49,399 nucleotides of DNA from Terriglobia bacterium (GTDB lineage: Bacteria > Acidobacteriota > Terriglobia > UBA7540), in NCBI GenBank assembly GCA_030038235.1, contig JASHPE010000124.1:1-49399 (forward strand). The letters run 5' to 3'. Numbering within the stretch: the stretch's first letter is position 1; each line of letters begins with the position of its first letter. The notes under the pieces were generated by a model. It did not search any database and was not told the origin of the DNA. It worked only from the letters and a program-made list of their open reading frames with translations. Of the stretch, positions 1-7,791 are shown piece after piece. A program made the translations under genes and the position numbers.

Positions 1-1245
1 CATGGCGATCAATACGTCGGGATGCGAGACGACCGGCGAGCCGATGCGCTCTTTCGACAGGCAGACGTGACAATGCGCGCTGCCGGAGCGCATTTCGGGA
101 CCGTAGGACGGCAGCCAGCTCACCTCCAAACCCTCGCGCATGCCCATTTCGGTCAGCAATTGCCCGAGCACCAGCACACCTTGACCCCCGAATCCCGCGA
201 TCTTGAGGCTGAGACTTTGGAATGCCTGCCCGCGCGGCGCCTTGCGCCCCATATGCGGGCTGGCGCAGACCTTTTCTAAAGAACCCTCAGCTTCTAAGGA
301 ACCCTCAGCCACCTCTCCGTCGCGAGCCAAGCTCTGTGTCACCCTTGGCGACCACGACAATGTCTGCGCGGCATCTTCAATTTCCAGGACTTCGGCCACC
401 GGACGCTGCGGCGGAGCGCCGTCCGTGATTTCGGGCTTGCGATCGCGGAAGACGCCGAGCGGGAAGTCCGGAATCATCTTCTCGGCCACCCAGCGCCGCG
501 CGTCGACAGGGTCCAGGCCCCAAATGGTCGGGCACGGCGACAGAATCTCGACGAAGGAGAATCCCACGCCGTCGCGCTGATCCTCGATAGCTTTGCGGAT
601 GGCGCGCCGCGCCCGCATGATGTTCTTGTTGTCGGAAAGCGCCACCCGCTCGATGTAGGCCGGCGCTTCGAGTGTCGCCAGCAGCTCGGAGACGTGCAGC
701 GGGTAGCCTTCATTCGCTGGACGGCGTCCCCACGGCGTGGTGGTCGTCTTCTGGCCTATTAATGTAGTTGGCGCCATCTGGCCCCCGGTCATGCCATAGA
801 TGGCGTTGTTCACGAAAATCACCGTGATCTTCTCGCCGCGATTCGCCGCGTGCACGATCTCGGCCGTGCCGATGGCGGCCAGGTCGCCGTCGCCCTGGTA
901 GGCGATGACGATTTTGTCAGGGCAGGACCGCTTCAACCCCGTCGCCGACGCGGGCGCGCGTCCGTGCGCCACCTGCACGTTCCCGACGTCGAAATAGTAG
1001 TAGGCGAACACCGAGCAGCCGACAGGACTCACCAGGATCGTCCGGTCCTGCAGGCCCAATTCCGCGAGAGTCTCGGCCACAAGCTTGTGGGCCACACCGT
1101 GGCCGCAGCCGGGGCAGTAGTGGGTCTGCTGCTTCAGGTCGGACTTGCGCTCGTAGACGTCGTAGAATACGGGCGACTTCTCGTGGATGATTTCGTACTC
1201 GGCCGGGCTCACTTGCGGTTCAACTGGAGCGGTTTCGACTGGCAT
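1..1245 (-). CDS. 2-oxoacid:ferredoxin oxidoreductase, fused beta (ThDP) and gamma subunits, 3' end cut by window
   Basis: Reading the minus strand from ATG at 1245 (SD GAGAGG upstream) gives at least 415 residues. Residues about 40-290 are the ThDP-binding beta subunit: a CPGCGH motif near residue 45 and a YQGDGD motif for Mg-ThDP, with NNAIYGMTGGQ after it. From about residue 345 a second domain begins with KIAGFGGQGVL, the signature of the gamma subunit (PF01558), and runs off the left edge. Such enzymes oxidatively decarboxylate 2-oxoacids to acyl-CoA, reducing ferredoxin. The alpha subunit and ferredoxin lie upstream in the same direction, so the set is a KorABCD/VorABCD-type complex; a branched-chain or 2-oxoglutarate substrate cannot be settled. 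The linker contains a tandem 18-bp duplication (273-308). Confidence 0.93.
   Translation of the reverse strand, partial: MPVETAPVEPQVSPAEYEIIHEKSPVFYDVYERKSDLKQQTHYCPGCGHGVAHKLVAETLAELGLQDRTILVSPVGCSVFAYYYFDVGNVQVAHGRAPASATGLKRSCPDKIVIAYQGDGDLAAIGTAEIVHAANRGEKITVIFVNNAIYGMTGGQMAPTTLIGQKTTTTPWGRRPANEGYPLHVSELLATLEAPAYIERVALSDNKNIMRARRAIRKAIEDQRDGVGFSFVEILSPCPTIWGLDPVDARRWVAEKMIPDFPLGVFRDRKPEITDGAPPQRPVAEVLEIEDAAQTLSWSPRVTQSLARDGEVAEGSLEAEGSLEKVCASPHMGRKAPRGQAFQSLSLKIAGFGGQGVLVLGQLLTEMGMREGLEVSWLPSYGPEMRSGSAHCHVCLSKERIGSPVVSHPDVLIAM
273..308. repeat. 18-bp tandem duplication in the beta-gamma linker
   Basis: Two adjacent 18-bp units (273-290 and 291-308) differ at two positions and encode the repeated linker peptide EGSLE/AEGSLE. 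The duplication is in frame and lies between the ThDP domain and the gamma domain, where length changes are tolerated. Confidence 0.8.
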
Positions 1246-1277
1246 AGTCACATCCTCTCGCCCGCTTCGGACATGGG

Positions 1278-1458
1278 CATTCCCGCGAAAGCGGGAATCC
1301 AGTCCTCGACAGCCTCGTCTCTCCGTGTCCTCCGTGATCTCTGTGTTAAAAGCTGTGTGTCAAAAGCTTCCAACACAGAGTTCACAGAGGACCTCACGGA
1401 AAGCACAGAGCAACAAGTGCAATGTTTTTCTGAGTGGATTCCCGCTTTCGCGGGAATG
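1278..1458. repeat. Nested palindromic element (REP/MITE-like)
   Basis: The 276-bp gap between two oxidoreductase genes is mostly one symmetrical element. The outer arms (1278-1301 and 1435-1458) are perfect 24-nt inverted copies, and each arm is itself a hairpin (ATTCCCGC, GAAA loop, GCGGGAAT). Inside lies a second, imperfect inverted pair made of CTCCGTG/CTCTGTG words (about 1319-1347 and 1372-1410). No transposase is encoded, so it is either a non-autonomous mobile repeat or one copy nested in another. Confidence 0.8.
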
Positions 1459-1521
1459 ACGATATTCCGAAAGCGATTCCGCATATCAAACGGATTGCAC
1501 ATAGACGGCACCAACACGTTC

Positions 1522-2574
1522 TTATGCTGCCACGGTGCCACGGACGCTGAGCTGCGCCAGGATCTCTTCCACGGACGGCACATTGCCGCCGCCGCGTCCG
1601 TAGAACTCCACCGGGACTGCGCCATTCAGCCCCACCCGGACGTCCTCCACCATCTGGCCGTTACTCAACTCCACCACCAGCACCTTGCGAACCCGCTGCG
1701 CTGCCGTTCGCAGGGCTTGCGTCGGGAAAGGCCACAACGTGATAGGCCGAAACAGGCCCGCGCGCAGACCATCGCGGCGCGCCACCTCCACGGTGGAGCG
1801 CAACACGCGCGACGTGATCCCGTAGCCGACCAGCAGCACCTCGGCATCGTCGGTCTGGTAGACCTCGTGCCGGATCTCCGCCTGCTCGGCCTGGCGGTAC
1901 TTCGCTTCCATGTCACGCTGGTGCTTCTCGAGATCGTCCGATTCGAGGTAGATCGAAGTCACCAGGTTCTTGCGCGTCTCCGGGGTTCCCTTCACAGCCC
2001 AGGCCTTCTCGGGCGCGGCAATCTCGCGGTATTCCAGATCGAGCGGCTCCAGCATCTGCCCGATGGCGCCGTCGGCCAGCACTACCGCCGGATTGCGATA
2101 CTTATCCGCTAGCTCAAAGGCCAGGATGGTGAGTTCGGCCATTTCCTGTACGGAGGCGGGCGCCAGGACGATATTGCGATAGTTGCCGTGGCCGCCGCCC
2201 TTGACCATGGCGAAGTAGTCGCTCTGTTCCGGGGCGATGTTTCCGAGGCCGGGCCCGCCGCGCACCACGTCGATGATCACGCAAGGCAGCTCGGCGCCGG
2301 CAATGTACGACATTCCTTCCTGCATCAGGCTGACGCCCGGACCCGAGGATGCTGTCATCACCCGCATGCCGGCAGCCGCCGCGCCATAAACCATGTTGAT
2401 GGCCGCCACTTCGCTCTCAGCTTGCACGAACGTCCCGCCCACCTGGGGAAGGTAGAGAGCCGCCGCCTCCGCGATCTCGCTGGCCGGCGTGATGGGATAG
2501 CCGTAGTAAGCGCGGCATCCGGCCAGAATCGCGCCCTTCATCACCGCTATATTGCCTTTGCAAAGATGTCGCAT
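1522..2574 (-). CDS. 2-oxoacid:ferredoxin oxidoreductase alpha subunit (VorB/KorA type)
   Basis: The 350-residue protein has the alpha-subunit pyrimidine-binding domain: [13 protein letters not shown] near residue 25, QAESEVAAI near 52, and [13 protein letters not shown] near 75. The transketolase C-terminal-like domain follows ([13 protein letters not shown], about 245-258). Length and motifs match the short alpha subunits annotated as 3-methyl-2-oxobutanoate dehydrogenase VorB or KorA. It pairs with the downstream beta-gamma fusion and the upstream ferredoxin to turn a 2-oxoacid plus CoA into acyl-CoA with reduced ferredoxin in the cytoplasm. The substrate is not determinable from motifs. 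Palindromic repeats fill the gaps on both sides. Confidence 0.93.
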   Translation of the reverse strand: MRHLCKGNIAVMKGAILAGCRAYYGYPITPASEIAEAAALYLPQVGGTFVQAESEVAAINMVYGAAAAGMRVMTASSGPGVSLMQEGMSYIAGAELPCVIIDVVRGGPGLGNIAPEQSDYFAMVKGGGHGNYRNIVLAPASVQEMAELTILAFELADKYRNPAVVLADGAIGQMLEPLDLEYREIAAPEKAWAVKGTPETRKNLVTSIYLESDDLEKHQRDMEAKYRQAEQAEIRHEVYQTDDAEVLLVGYGITSRVLRSTVEVARRDGLRAGLFRPITLWPFPTQALRTAAQRVRKVLVVELSNGQMVEDVRVGLNGAVPVEFYGRGGGNVPSVEEILAQLSVRGTVAA

Positions 2575-2591
2575 ACGTACCTCCGAAAAAC

Positions 2592-2725
2592 CAGTCGACA
2601 GTTGACAGTCGACAATTGACAGTACGGAGCCCTCTCATGGCCAGCAGTTCGGCCGCGAATGGCTGTCCCAAAGGCGCGACCCTCGAAAATCGGCCTGTCG
2701 ACTGTTGACTGTCAACTGTTGACTC
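2592..2725. repeat. Inverted repeat of GTCGACAGTTGACAGT words
   Basis: Two arms of about 31 nt (2592-2623 and 2695-2725) are near-exact reverse complements built from alternating GTCGACAG and GTTGACAG words, separated by about 70 nt. They lie in the 275-bp gap between the alpha-subunit and ferredoxin genes. A further run of CTGACGGCTGAC-like words lies at about 2872-2906, overlapping the 3' end of the ferredoxin gene. No coding capacity is evident. It looks like a dispersed intergenic repeat family distinct from the one at 1278-1458. Confidence 0.7.
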
Positions 2726-2849
2726 ATACCTTCGCGCCCCTCAGTCACAATCTGCGATAGGAGCGACATTTTCACATGTCTTTTGGTTTCTGAAACATTC
2801 CGGCTTCCTTCGCAAAGCAGGGCCCGAAAGCGCCGCAAGCCTTCTGCTC

Positions 2850-3155
2850 TCAGCCCGCCGCAGGCACGGTCTCGCTGACGGCTGACCGCTGACATCTGAC
2901 GGCTGATGGCATTGCAGGTACCGTCGGCGCCTTGACACGCCGGTAGACCGTCAGGGCGCCAGGCTCGGGGCAACAATAGAAGCAGATCCCGCACCCGGTG
3001 CAGCCTTCTCCGGTGTAGCGCGCCGGATGGACGCCGTATGCGCTCAGCTCCGGCGCGAGTGTCAGGCACTTGGGCGGACAGGAATCGACGCAGAGCCCAC
3101 ATCCCTTGCATTCATCGATATTTACGGTCACGGTTCCACGCGCTGGGCCTGCCAT
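2850..3155 (-). CDS. 2[4Fe-4S] ferredoxin, delta-type subunit of the oxidoreductase
   Basis: I chose ATG 3155 because GAGTGAGGTGATT precedes it and it begins 7 bp after the CoA-transferase stop; the frame is open further upstream but would overlap that gene. The 101-residue protein has two cluster motifs: C16-x2-C19-x2-C22-x3-C26-P and C52-x2-C55-x2-C58, followed by C61, C62 and Pro. The second motif has CC before PEPG. This is the ferredoxin-like delta subunit of KorABCD/VorABCD enzymes, passing electrons from the ThDP centre to soluble ferredoxin. The C-terminal 25 residues are low-complexity and coincide with repeat-like DNA, so the true end may once have been earlier. Confidence 0.9.
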   Translation of the reverse strand: MAGPARGTVTVNIDECKGCGLCVDSCPPKCLTLAPELSAYGVHPARYTGEGCTGCGICFYCCPEPGALTVYRRVKAPTVPAMPSAVRCQRSAVSETVPAAG

Positions 3156-3162
3156 AATCACC

Positions 3163-4488
3163 TCACTCCGCCGTCGCATGGGCGTGCGGATGCTGCAGCC
3201 ACTTCGTCTGTTCGCAAAACTCATACAGCTCATCCCGGAACTTGGGATGAGCGATCTCGATCAGCGCCTGGGCGCGCTGGCGGATGCACTTGCCGTGCAG
3301 GTAAGCCACCCCATACTCGGTCACCACATAGCGAATGAGGCCCCGCGAAGTCACCACGCCGGCTCCGGGATCGAGCATGGGGACAATCCGCGAAACCGTC
3401 CCGTTCCTGGCGGTGGAGGGCAGGGCGATGACGGGCTTTCCGCCCTTGGAATGCGCGGCGCCCTTAAGAAAATCCACCTGCCCGCCGATGCCGCTGTAAA
3501 ACTGCGTCCCAATCGAGTCTGAGCAGACCTGACCCGTGAGGTCGATCTGCAGCGCTGAGTTGATGGCCACCATGTTGTCGTTGCGCGCAATCAGTAGCGG
3601 GTCGTTGACGTAAGCGGTGGGATGGAACTCGAACTCGGGGTTGTTGTCCACGAAATCGAACAGCTTCTTAGTTCCGAGCACGAATCCCAGAATGATCTTG
3701 CGCGGCTTGAAATTCTTGCGCGCGCCCGTGACCACTCCGGCTTCGATCAGGGGAATGATTCCATCCGATACCAGCTCGCTATGCACCCCCAGATCCTTGC
3801 GGTCCATGAGGAATCGCAAAACGGCGTCCGGAATGCCGCCAATGCCCGTCTGCAGCACCGCGCCGTCGTCGATCAGCCCCGCCACGTTGCGGCCGATGGC
3901 CACGTGCAGGTCACTGATCCTGGTTCGGGGCAGCTCGCACAGCGGGCGCGAGCACTCCACAATCGCGCTGATCTGGCTCACGTGGATGAAGCTATCGCCA
4001 TAGGTGCGCGGCATCTGATCGTTTACTTGCGCAATCACGCAGTGCGCGTACTTGGCGGCCGTAAGGGTGGTATCGACGCTCACGCCGTAGCTGCAGAATC
4101 CGTGGGCGTCGGGCGGCGAGACCTGGATCAGCGCCACGTCGATCGGCATGGCGCCGCTTTCGAACAGGCCCTCGATCTCGCTCAGATAGACCGGAGTGTA
4201 ATCGGCGCGGCCGTCGTTGATGGCCTCGCGGACATTGCTGCCGATAAACATGGCGTTGTGCCGGAAGTGTCCGGCCATCTCGGGCGCCACGTAGTCGGCG
4301 CGACCAAGGGTAAGCATGTGGACCACTTCAACGTCATGCACAAAGGGGGCGCGTTTCAGCAAGGCTTCAACCAGCGTTTCGGGTTCGGCGTTGCCGGGCT
4401 GGATGTAAACGCGCATGCCCGAGCGCACCGTGCGCAGCGCTTCGTCGGGCGTCTCGATCTTCTGCCGGTATTCGGTTTCCCAGGGCAT
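3163..4488 (-). CDS. Acetyl-CoA hydrolase/transferase-family CoA-transferase
   Basis: The 441-residue protein is full length for the acetyl-CoA hydrolase/4-hydroxybutyrate CoA-transferase family. Diagnostic segments are [15 protein letters not shown] near residue 30, [12 protein letters not shown] near 215, [10 protein letters not shown] near 235 (the Glu is the expected nucleophile that forms the glutamyl-CoA thioester), and [11 protein letters not shown] plus a GVVTSRG segment in the C-terminal domain. It moves CoA between acyl-CoA and a free acid. Its position 7 bp upstream of the ferredoxin of a 2-oxoacid:ferredoxin oxidoreductase suggests it handles that enzyme's acyl-CoA product, conserving the thioester or releasing a branched acid. 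The substrate is inferred, not shown. Confidence 0.92.
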   Translation of the reverse strand: MPWETEYRQKIETPDEALRTVRSGMRVYIQPGNAEPETLVEALLKRAPFVHDVEVVHMLTLGRADYVAPEMAGHFRHNAMFIGSNVREAINDGRADYTPVYLSEIEGLFESGAMPIDVALIQVSPPDAHGFCSYGVSVDTTLTAAKYAHCVIAQVNDQMPRTYGDSFIHVSQISAIVECSRPLCELPRTRISDLHVAIGRNVAGLIDDGAVLQTGIGGIPDAVLRFLMDRKDLGVHSELVSDGIIPLIEAGVVTGARKNFKPRKIILGFVLGTKKLFDFVDNNPEFEFHPTAYVNDPLLIARNDNMVAINSALQIDLTGQVCSDSIGTQFYSGIGGQVDFLKGAAHSKGGKPVIALPSTARNGTVSRIVPMLDPGAGVVTSRGLIRYVVTEYGVAYLHGKCIRQRAQALIEIAHPKFRDELYEFCEQTKWLQHPHAHATAE

Positions 4489-4504
4489 CCGGGGTCTGCT
4501 CCTT

Positions 4505-4975
4505 CTAACGAGCTGCGGTCATCACTTTGGCGGCCACGTCTTCCTGGACGCGCGCCTCCTCGTAGCCCAGCGCCGCCCAGTGGACCGCGCGGTCGAAGAA
4601 GTTGCCCAGCAGCTTCAGCAATTCCAGCTCTCCGAACACCTCCGCCAAGCGGTCCGGTACCGATTCCCAGCTCAGAAATTCCCACAGCGTCTGCTTGGCT
4701 AGGGTAATAGCCCAGATCAGCTCGGGCAGCGGCACGTGCTGGCGGAAGCGCCGCGCGCCGATGTCGCGGTAGCGCCGCTCGAGATCGGAATCGGTCCGGG
4801 CCAACAGCCACTCTCCCAGATGCTGGTAGACCTCCGCGACGCGCCGCCGCAGCTCCTCACCCGGCACGCGGCAGAAGGATCGGGTATATTCCGACTGCTG
4901 GACCTTCTCCAGAAGCTCGCTGGCCAGAGCCTCCGAGTGGGCCTCAATTAAACGAACTAGTCGATGCGTGAGCAT
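4505..4975 (-). CDS. RsbRD N-terminal-domain-like sensor protein
   Basis: From ATG 4975 (GGAGG eight bases upstream) the protein has 156 residues, nearly all helical. The sequence LTHRLVRLIEAHSEALASELL at its start, the R-x-V-x-E-V-Y-x-x-L-GEWL segment near 48-60 and a WAITLAKQTLWEFL segment fit the RsbRD N-terminal/RsbR-type non-heme globin family that senses signals for stressosome or sigma-factor control. No STAS output domain is fused. It ends 16 bp before the CoA-transferase start, so it is probably the first gene of the oxidoreductase operon. Assignment rests on pattern resemblance and could be refined by profile search. Confidence 0.7.
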   Translation of the reverse strand: MLTHRLVRLIEAHSEALASELLEKVQQSEYTRSFCRVPGEELRRRVAEVYQHLGEWLLARTDSDLERRYRDIGARRFRQHVPLPELIWAITLAKQTLWEFLSWESVPDRLAEVFGELELLKLLGNFFDRAVHWAALGYEEARVQEDVAAKVMTAAR

Positions 4976-5104
4976 ATAACACCTCCGGCCTCTCCGGGGT
5001 CGCCACCTATATCTTCGGCTTGCTGGCGTTTGCGGCTGTGATGCTCGGCACACCGCGGTGTGACTGTTGCACGCCGGTGCGGCTCGTCCTGCGGGATGTG
5101 CACT

Positions 5105-5191
5105 GCTGTAGGGCCGGGGGTTGCCCTGCCCTCTGGATGGTCGATCAGACCCGAAATCGGATGAGGCCGGGGCAAGCCCCCGGTCCTACAA
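5105..5191. repeat. Inverted repeat with GGGGGTTGCCC/GGGCAAGCCCCC arms
   Basis: The arms at 5105-5125 and 5168-5190 are reverse complements (TGTAGGGCCGGGGGTTGCCC against GGGGCAAGCCCCCGGTCCTACA), with about 43 nt between. The right arm overlaps the stop codon of the heme A synthase gene, so the last codons of that gene lie inside the repeat. The structure could act as a terminator-like hairpin for both flanking minus-strand genes, but its family resemblance is to dispersed REP-like elements. Confidence 0.75.
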
Positions 5192-6229
5192 GAGCGGCGC
5201 GGAGGACGCCATGTGTTCGGAATTTACGCGAGACGCTACCCTTGAGATCTGAGGGTCCAACGCGCTGGTCATACTGAGGGCCTCAGCTGCCAGGAGGACA
5301 AGGGCGATCCAAACCAGATCCGCAATGAGCAAGTGCAGCACTTGGACCGCCACCGGCGCGAGCAGTAGGAGGTTCAAGGCGCCCAGGCCGGCCTGGAGGA
5401 TCACCAGCGCGAACAGCCAGCCAGCCATGCGTTTGGACCTCGCGGATTCAGAGGCGCTCCAAGCGCCAGCGGCGATGGCCAGCAGGAGGACTCCAATGAT
5501 CACCGCCAGAAGCGGGTGAATCACGCGCAGGCGTAAAAGATAGCTGGAACTGGCGGAAAAATCCAGGCTCAAGCCCTGGGCCAGCGAGGCTGACGGGAAG
5601 AGCGTGTCTGCGAGCGCTGCGACCGTTCCGGTGATCGCCAGCGCCAGAGTCCCGAGAACCGCCAGTGCGTAGCTCACCTTGCGTCTCAAGCTGACGGCCG
5701 CTTGAAAAGCGGTCTCGTCTCGCAACCGTGCTTGCTGCGGAGGGATTGGCTCGGCAAACGCGCCGGCCGATCTCGCGGTCAGTGCCAGCGAAGCCAGCAG
5801 CATGAACGTGTTCGCCAGATGAATGGCCAGCACCACGAAGCGCGCCGGCGACGTATTGGTCCCGGTCCACCCGAACAATACCAGCCCGGCGCCGATCAGG
5901 CCCTCCGTGAGCGTGAAGCAAAGTGCGGCCACAGCGTATCGGCGTACGGGATGACCGGAGTTGAAGCGACGGAAGCCGAAAAAAATCAGGCCGATCACCA
6001 GGACTAGGGCCACCCCGCTCGACGCGCGATGCGCGAACTCGATCAGGGTTGCGATCTGGGCGCCGTGCGGGATAACCACGCCCTGGCAAAGCGGCCAATG
6101 TTCTCCGCATCCCGCGCCCGACCCCGTCGCGCGCACTACAGCGCCCCAAAGAATCACCAGCAGGTTGTAGCCAAGTACGAGCCAGGCGTAGAGAGCGAAT
6201 CGGCTGGATTGTCCACTCGCGGGACGCAT
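5186..6229 (-). CDS. ctaA: Heme A synthase, COX15/CtaA family
   Basis: The 347-residue integral membrane protein converts heme O to heme A for cytochrome oxidase. About eight hydrophobic segments are visible in two four-helix halves. Heme-ligand histidines occur as EFAHRASSG (H67), AIHLANTF, RVIHPLLAV and QVLHLLIADLVW. An extracytoplasmic Cys pair, C41 and C48 in GAGCGEHWPLC, matches the redox pair in bacterial CtaA. I prefer ATG 6229 (MRPASG...); an in-frame GTG at 6247 adds six residues and neither has a strong SD. It lies 48 bp downstream of a secreted-protein gene. No oxidase structural genes are in the window. Confidence 0.93.
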   Translation of the reverse strand: MRPASGQSSRFALYAWLVLGYNLLVILWGAVVRATGSGAGCGEHWPLCQGVVIPHGAQIATLIEFAHRASSGVALVLVIGLIFFGFRRFNSGHPVRRYAVAALCFTLTEGLIGAGLVLFGWTGTNTSPARFVVLAIHLANTFMLLASLALTARSAGAFAEPIPPQQARLRDETAFQAAVSLRRKVSYALAVLGTLALAITGTVAALADTLFPSASLAQGLSLDFSASSSYLLRLRVIHPLLAVIIGVLLLAIAAGAWSASESARSKRMAGWLFALVILQAGLGALNLLLLAPVAVQVLHLLIADLVWIALVLLAAEALSMTSALDPQISRVASRVNSEHMASSAPLL

Positions 6230-6277
6230 ACGAAAATCGTACCACACGGCTGACTGCCTACTGCCCCTGCCTACTGT

Positions 6278-6784
6278 CTACTTCTTGGGCGTCCAGGTGA
6301 AGTCCTTCCACTCGGCATCGAGCAGCTTGCAGGCCTGGCAATCCAGACGAGTCGGCGCCTGGGCGCGCCCAGTGATCTGGTCCGGCGAAACCGTACTCAT
6401 TTCCGTGCGCGTCACGAGCGAGCACCACGCGGAAGGATGACGCCCGTCCGGCGCCGTAAGTTCGGTGCAGGGCAGCAGCAGCCGGCTGCGCGTCGTGCCG
6501 ATCCAGGTTGCGCCAACCCGGCGGCACTCGGTGCGGACATAGGCGCCCTGCCGGCGCATATCCGGAGGGATGTTGACCCATTCGGCGCGGAGGACGTCGC
6601 CTTCGATGCGGACGCGGTACTCGTTGCCCGTAGTCTGGGATTTCCATACCCGGGCGGTCTCATCCCCGCTCGAGCGTGAGGCATCGGTCGGAGACCGCGA
6701 CGCCGACGGCCCTCGCGCCATGGGCATGATTCCGGTCAGAAACAACAAGACCAGAGCGCCTGGCCTCGATGGGAGTTGTGGCAC
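6278..6784 (-). CDS. Secreted protein of unknown function
   Basis: I set the start at GTG 6784 because AAGGAGAC precedes it and the resulting N-terminus (PSRP then ALVLLFLTGIMPMARG) is a plausible signal peptide; an upstream ATG at 6871 would put 29 hydrophilic residues before it. The mature part (about 140 residues) has a DRR/VRIEGD-type beta-rich segment and seven cysteines, including a DCQACKLLD pair near the C-terminus, which might form disulfides in the periplasm. I do not recognise the family. It precedes ctaA by 48 bp on the same strand and is divergent from tatA. Confidence 0.7.
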   Translation of the reverse strand: MPQLPSRPGALVLLFLTGIMPMARGPSASRSPTDASRSSGDETARVWKSQTTGNEYRVRIEGDVLRAEWVNIPPDMRRQGAYVRTECRRVGATWIGTTRSRLLLPCTELTAPDGRHPSAWCSLVTRTEMSTVSPDQITGRAQAPTRLDCQACKLLDAEWKDFTWTPKK

Positions 6785-6869
6785 AAGGTCTCCTTGATCA
6801 CCAAGCTTATCAGCCTGCCCGCCTCGCGCACAAATCCAGCGCGAATCTGTGGTCGGGCGAACACAATGC

Positions 6870-6899
6870 ATGACTCGGGCATTGCTTTAGGTCTATAAT
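6870..6899 (+). promoter_or_regulatory. Sigma-70-like promoter for the tatA pair
   Basis: TATAAT at 6894-6899 is a perfect -10 hexamer. ATGACT at 6870-6875 with an 18-bp spacer is a 4/6 match to the -35 consensus. The first tatA start codon lies 107 bp downstream, leaving a leader of about 100 nt. Confidence 0.5.
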
Positions 6900-7006
6900 G
6901 AGTGTTGGGGGTTCTGCCCCTTGGTTCCTGAGCGGTCGTGGCGGACCGGGGTGGCCATTCCGGGTACGCACTCGGTCAGCTTCCCGGTAAACCGCCGGAG
7001 GTTCAG

Positions 7007-7249
7007 ATGGAAGGGTTACTGCAACCGACCCACTTGCTCCTGATTCTGCTGATTGTCTTGATTCTGTTCGGACCGGGCAAACTACCCGACCTCGGCCGGG
7101 GTCTCGGCAAGGGCATTCGCGAGTTCAAGGACGCTATGAAGGGCGGCATCACCCCGGAGACGCCTGCGCCGAGCGAGAAGAAGAACGAGCCGCCCGCGCA
7201 AAGCACGCAGACTACGGACGCGAACAGAGTCGGGCAGACCAAAGTTTAG
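7007..7249 (+). CDS. tatA: Sec-independent translocase protein TatA (copy 1)
   Basis: Start at ATG 7007 is fixed by CCGGAGG upstream and by the family N-terminus. The 80-residue protein has a short N-terminal membrane helix ([14 protein letters not shown]), the [21 protein letters not shown] hinge and amphipathic helix typical of TatA/TatE, and a disordered Pro/Lys/Thr-rich tail from residue 48. TatA oligomerises to form the pore of the twin-arginine pathway for folded proteins. A second, shorter copy follows 83 bp downstream. No tatC or tatB is nearby. Confidence 0.93.
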   Translation: MEGLLQPTHLLLILLIVLILFGPGKLPDLGRGLGKGIREFKDAMKGGITPETPAPSEKKNEPPAQSTQTTDANRVGQTKV

Positions 7250-7332
7250 ACTGGCGCGAGCCGGTGGAATTCCTGATATATTCGTCAGGCCGACTGGGGC
7301 ATGAGAGCTGCAGCGGCAGGGAGGTTTTGCTT

Positions 7333-7503
7333 ATGGAAGGATTGCTCAGCCCCACGCACCTGATTTTCATTCTGTTGATCGTCTTGATTATTTTTGGACC
7401 CGGTAAGTTGCCCGATCTCGGGCGTGGCCTCGGGAAAGGCATCCGTGAATTCAAAGACGCGATTCGTGGTGGAGCCGCCGGAGACGATCAGAAAAAGTCT
7501 TAG
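7333..7503 (+). CDS. tatA: Sec-independent translocase protein TatA (copy 2, short tail)
   Basis: ATG 7333 follows GGGAGGTTTTGCTT. The 56-residue protein shares most of its first 47 residues with copy 1 (MEGLLxPTHL then [14 protein letters not shown] and IREFKDA), but ends after a nine-residue tail, [14 protein letters not shown]. The tandem arrangement points to a local duplication after which only the tails diverged. A tRNA-Asn gene follows 54 bp after its stop. Tail length could alter oligomer size or substrate range, which is inference. Confidence 0.92.
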   Translation: MEGLLSPTHLIFILLIVLIIFGPGKLPDLGRGLGKGIREFKDAIRGGAAGDDQKKS

Positions 7504-7557
7504 GTTTGTCGGTGGTATCACGAAGTTCCGTGCCCGCGGAGTCCTGGTTTTGAATCT

Positions 7558-7632
7558 TCCTCGGTAGCTCAATGGTAGAGCATTCGGCTGTTAACCGAAG
7601 GGTTCCTGGTTCGAGTCCAGGCCGAGGAGCCA
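7558..7632 (+). tRNA. tRNA-Asn, anticodon GTT
   Basis: A full cloverleaf can be drawn: acceptor TCCTCGG (7558-7564) with CCGAGGA (7622-7628), D arm GCTC..GAGC, anticodon stem TCGGCT-type with loop carrying GTT at 7590-7592, and T arm CCTGG-TTCGAGT-CCAGG. The discriminator base is G, and CCA (7630-7632) is encoded. Confidence 0.97.
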
Positions 7633-7791
7633 ATCCTCCCAGTCAGTTAGTTTTAGTCGAGACTGCAAACCGGCTCGTGAATCGAGTGTTTTGGTACTGT
7701 CTTCAGGCCCGGAGCACTTTGCGTGGCGGCCGACGATTCACAGAAAGACTCAGGGAGCACTACGATCCGCCCTGAAAGGAAAAACTCGAAC

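Noticed and set aside
1278..1458. Possible CRISPR array
   Set aside because: Only two copies of the outer arm, in inverted rather than direct orientation, with no spacers of regular length.
850..2112. Long plus-strand open frame (420 codons)
   Set aside because: It is antisense to the oxidoreductase beta and alpha genes and runs through the palindromic repeat; composition is His/Arg/Gln-rich as expected for a shadow of high-GC coding DNA.
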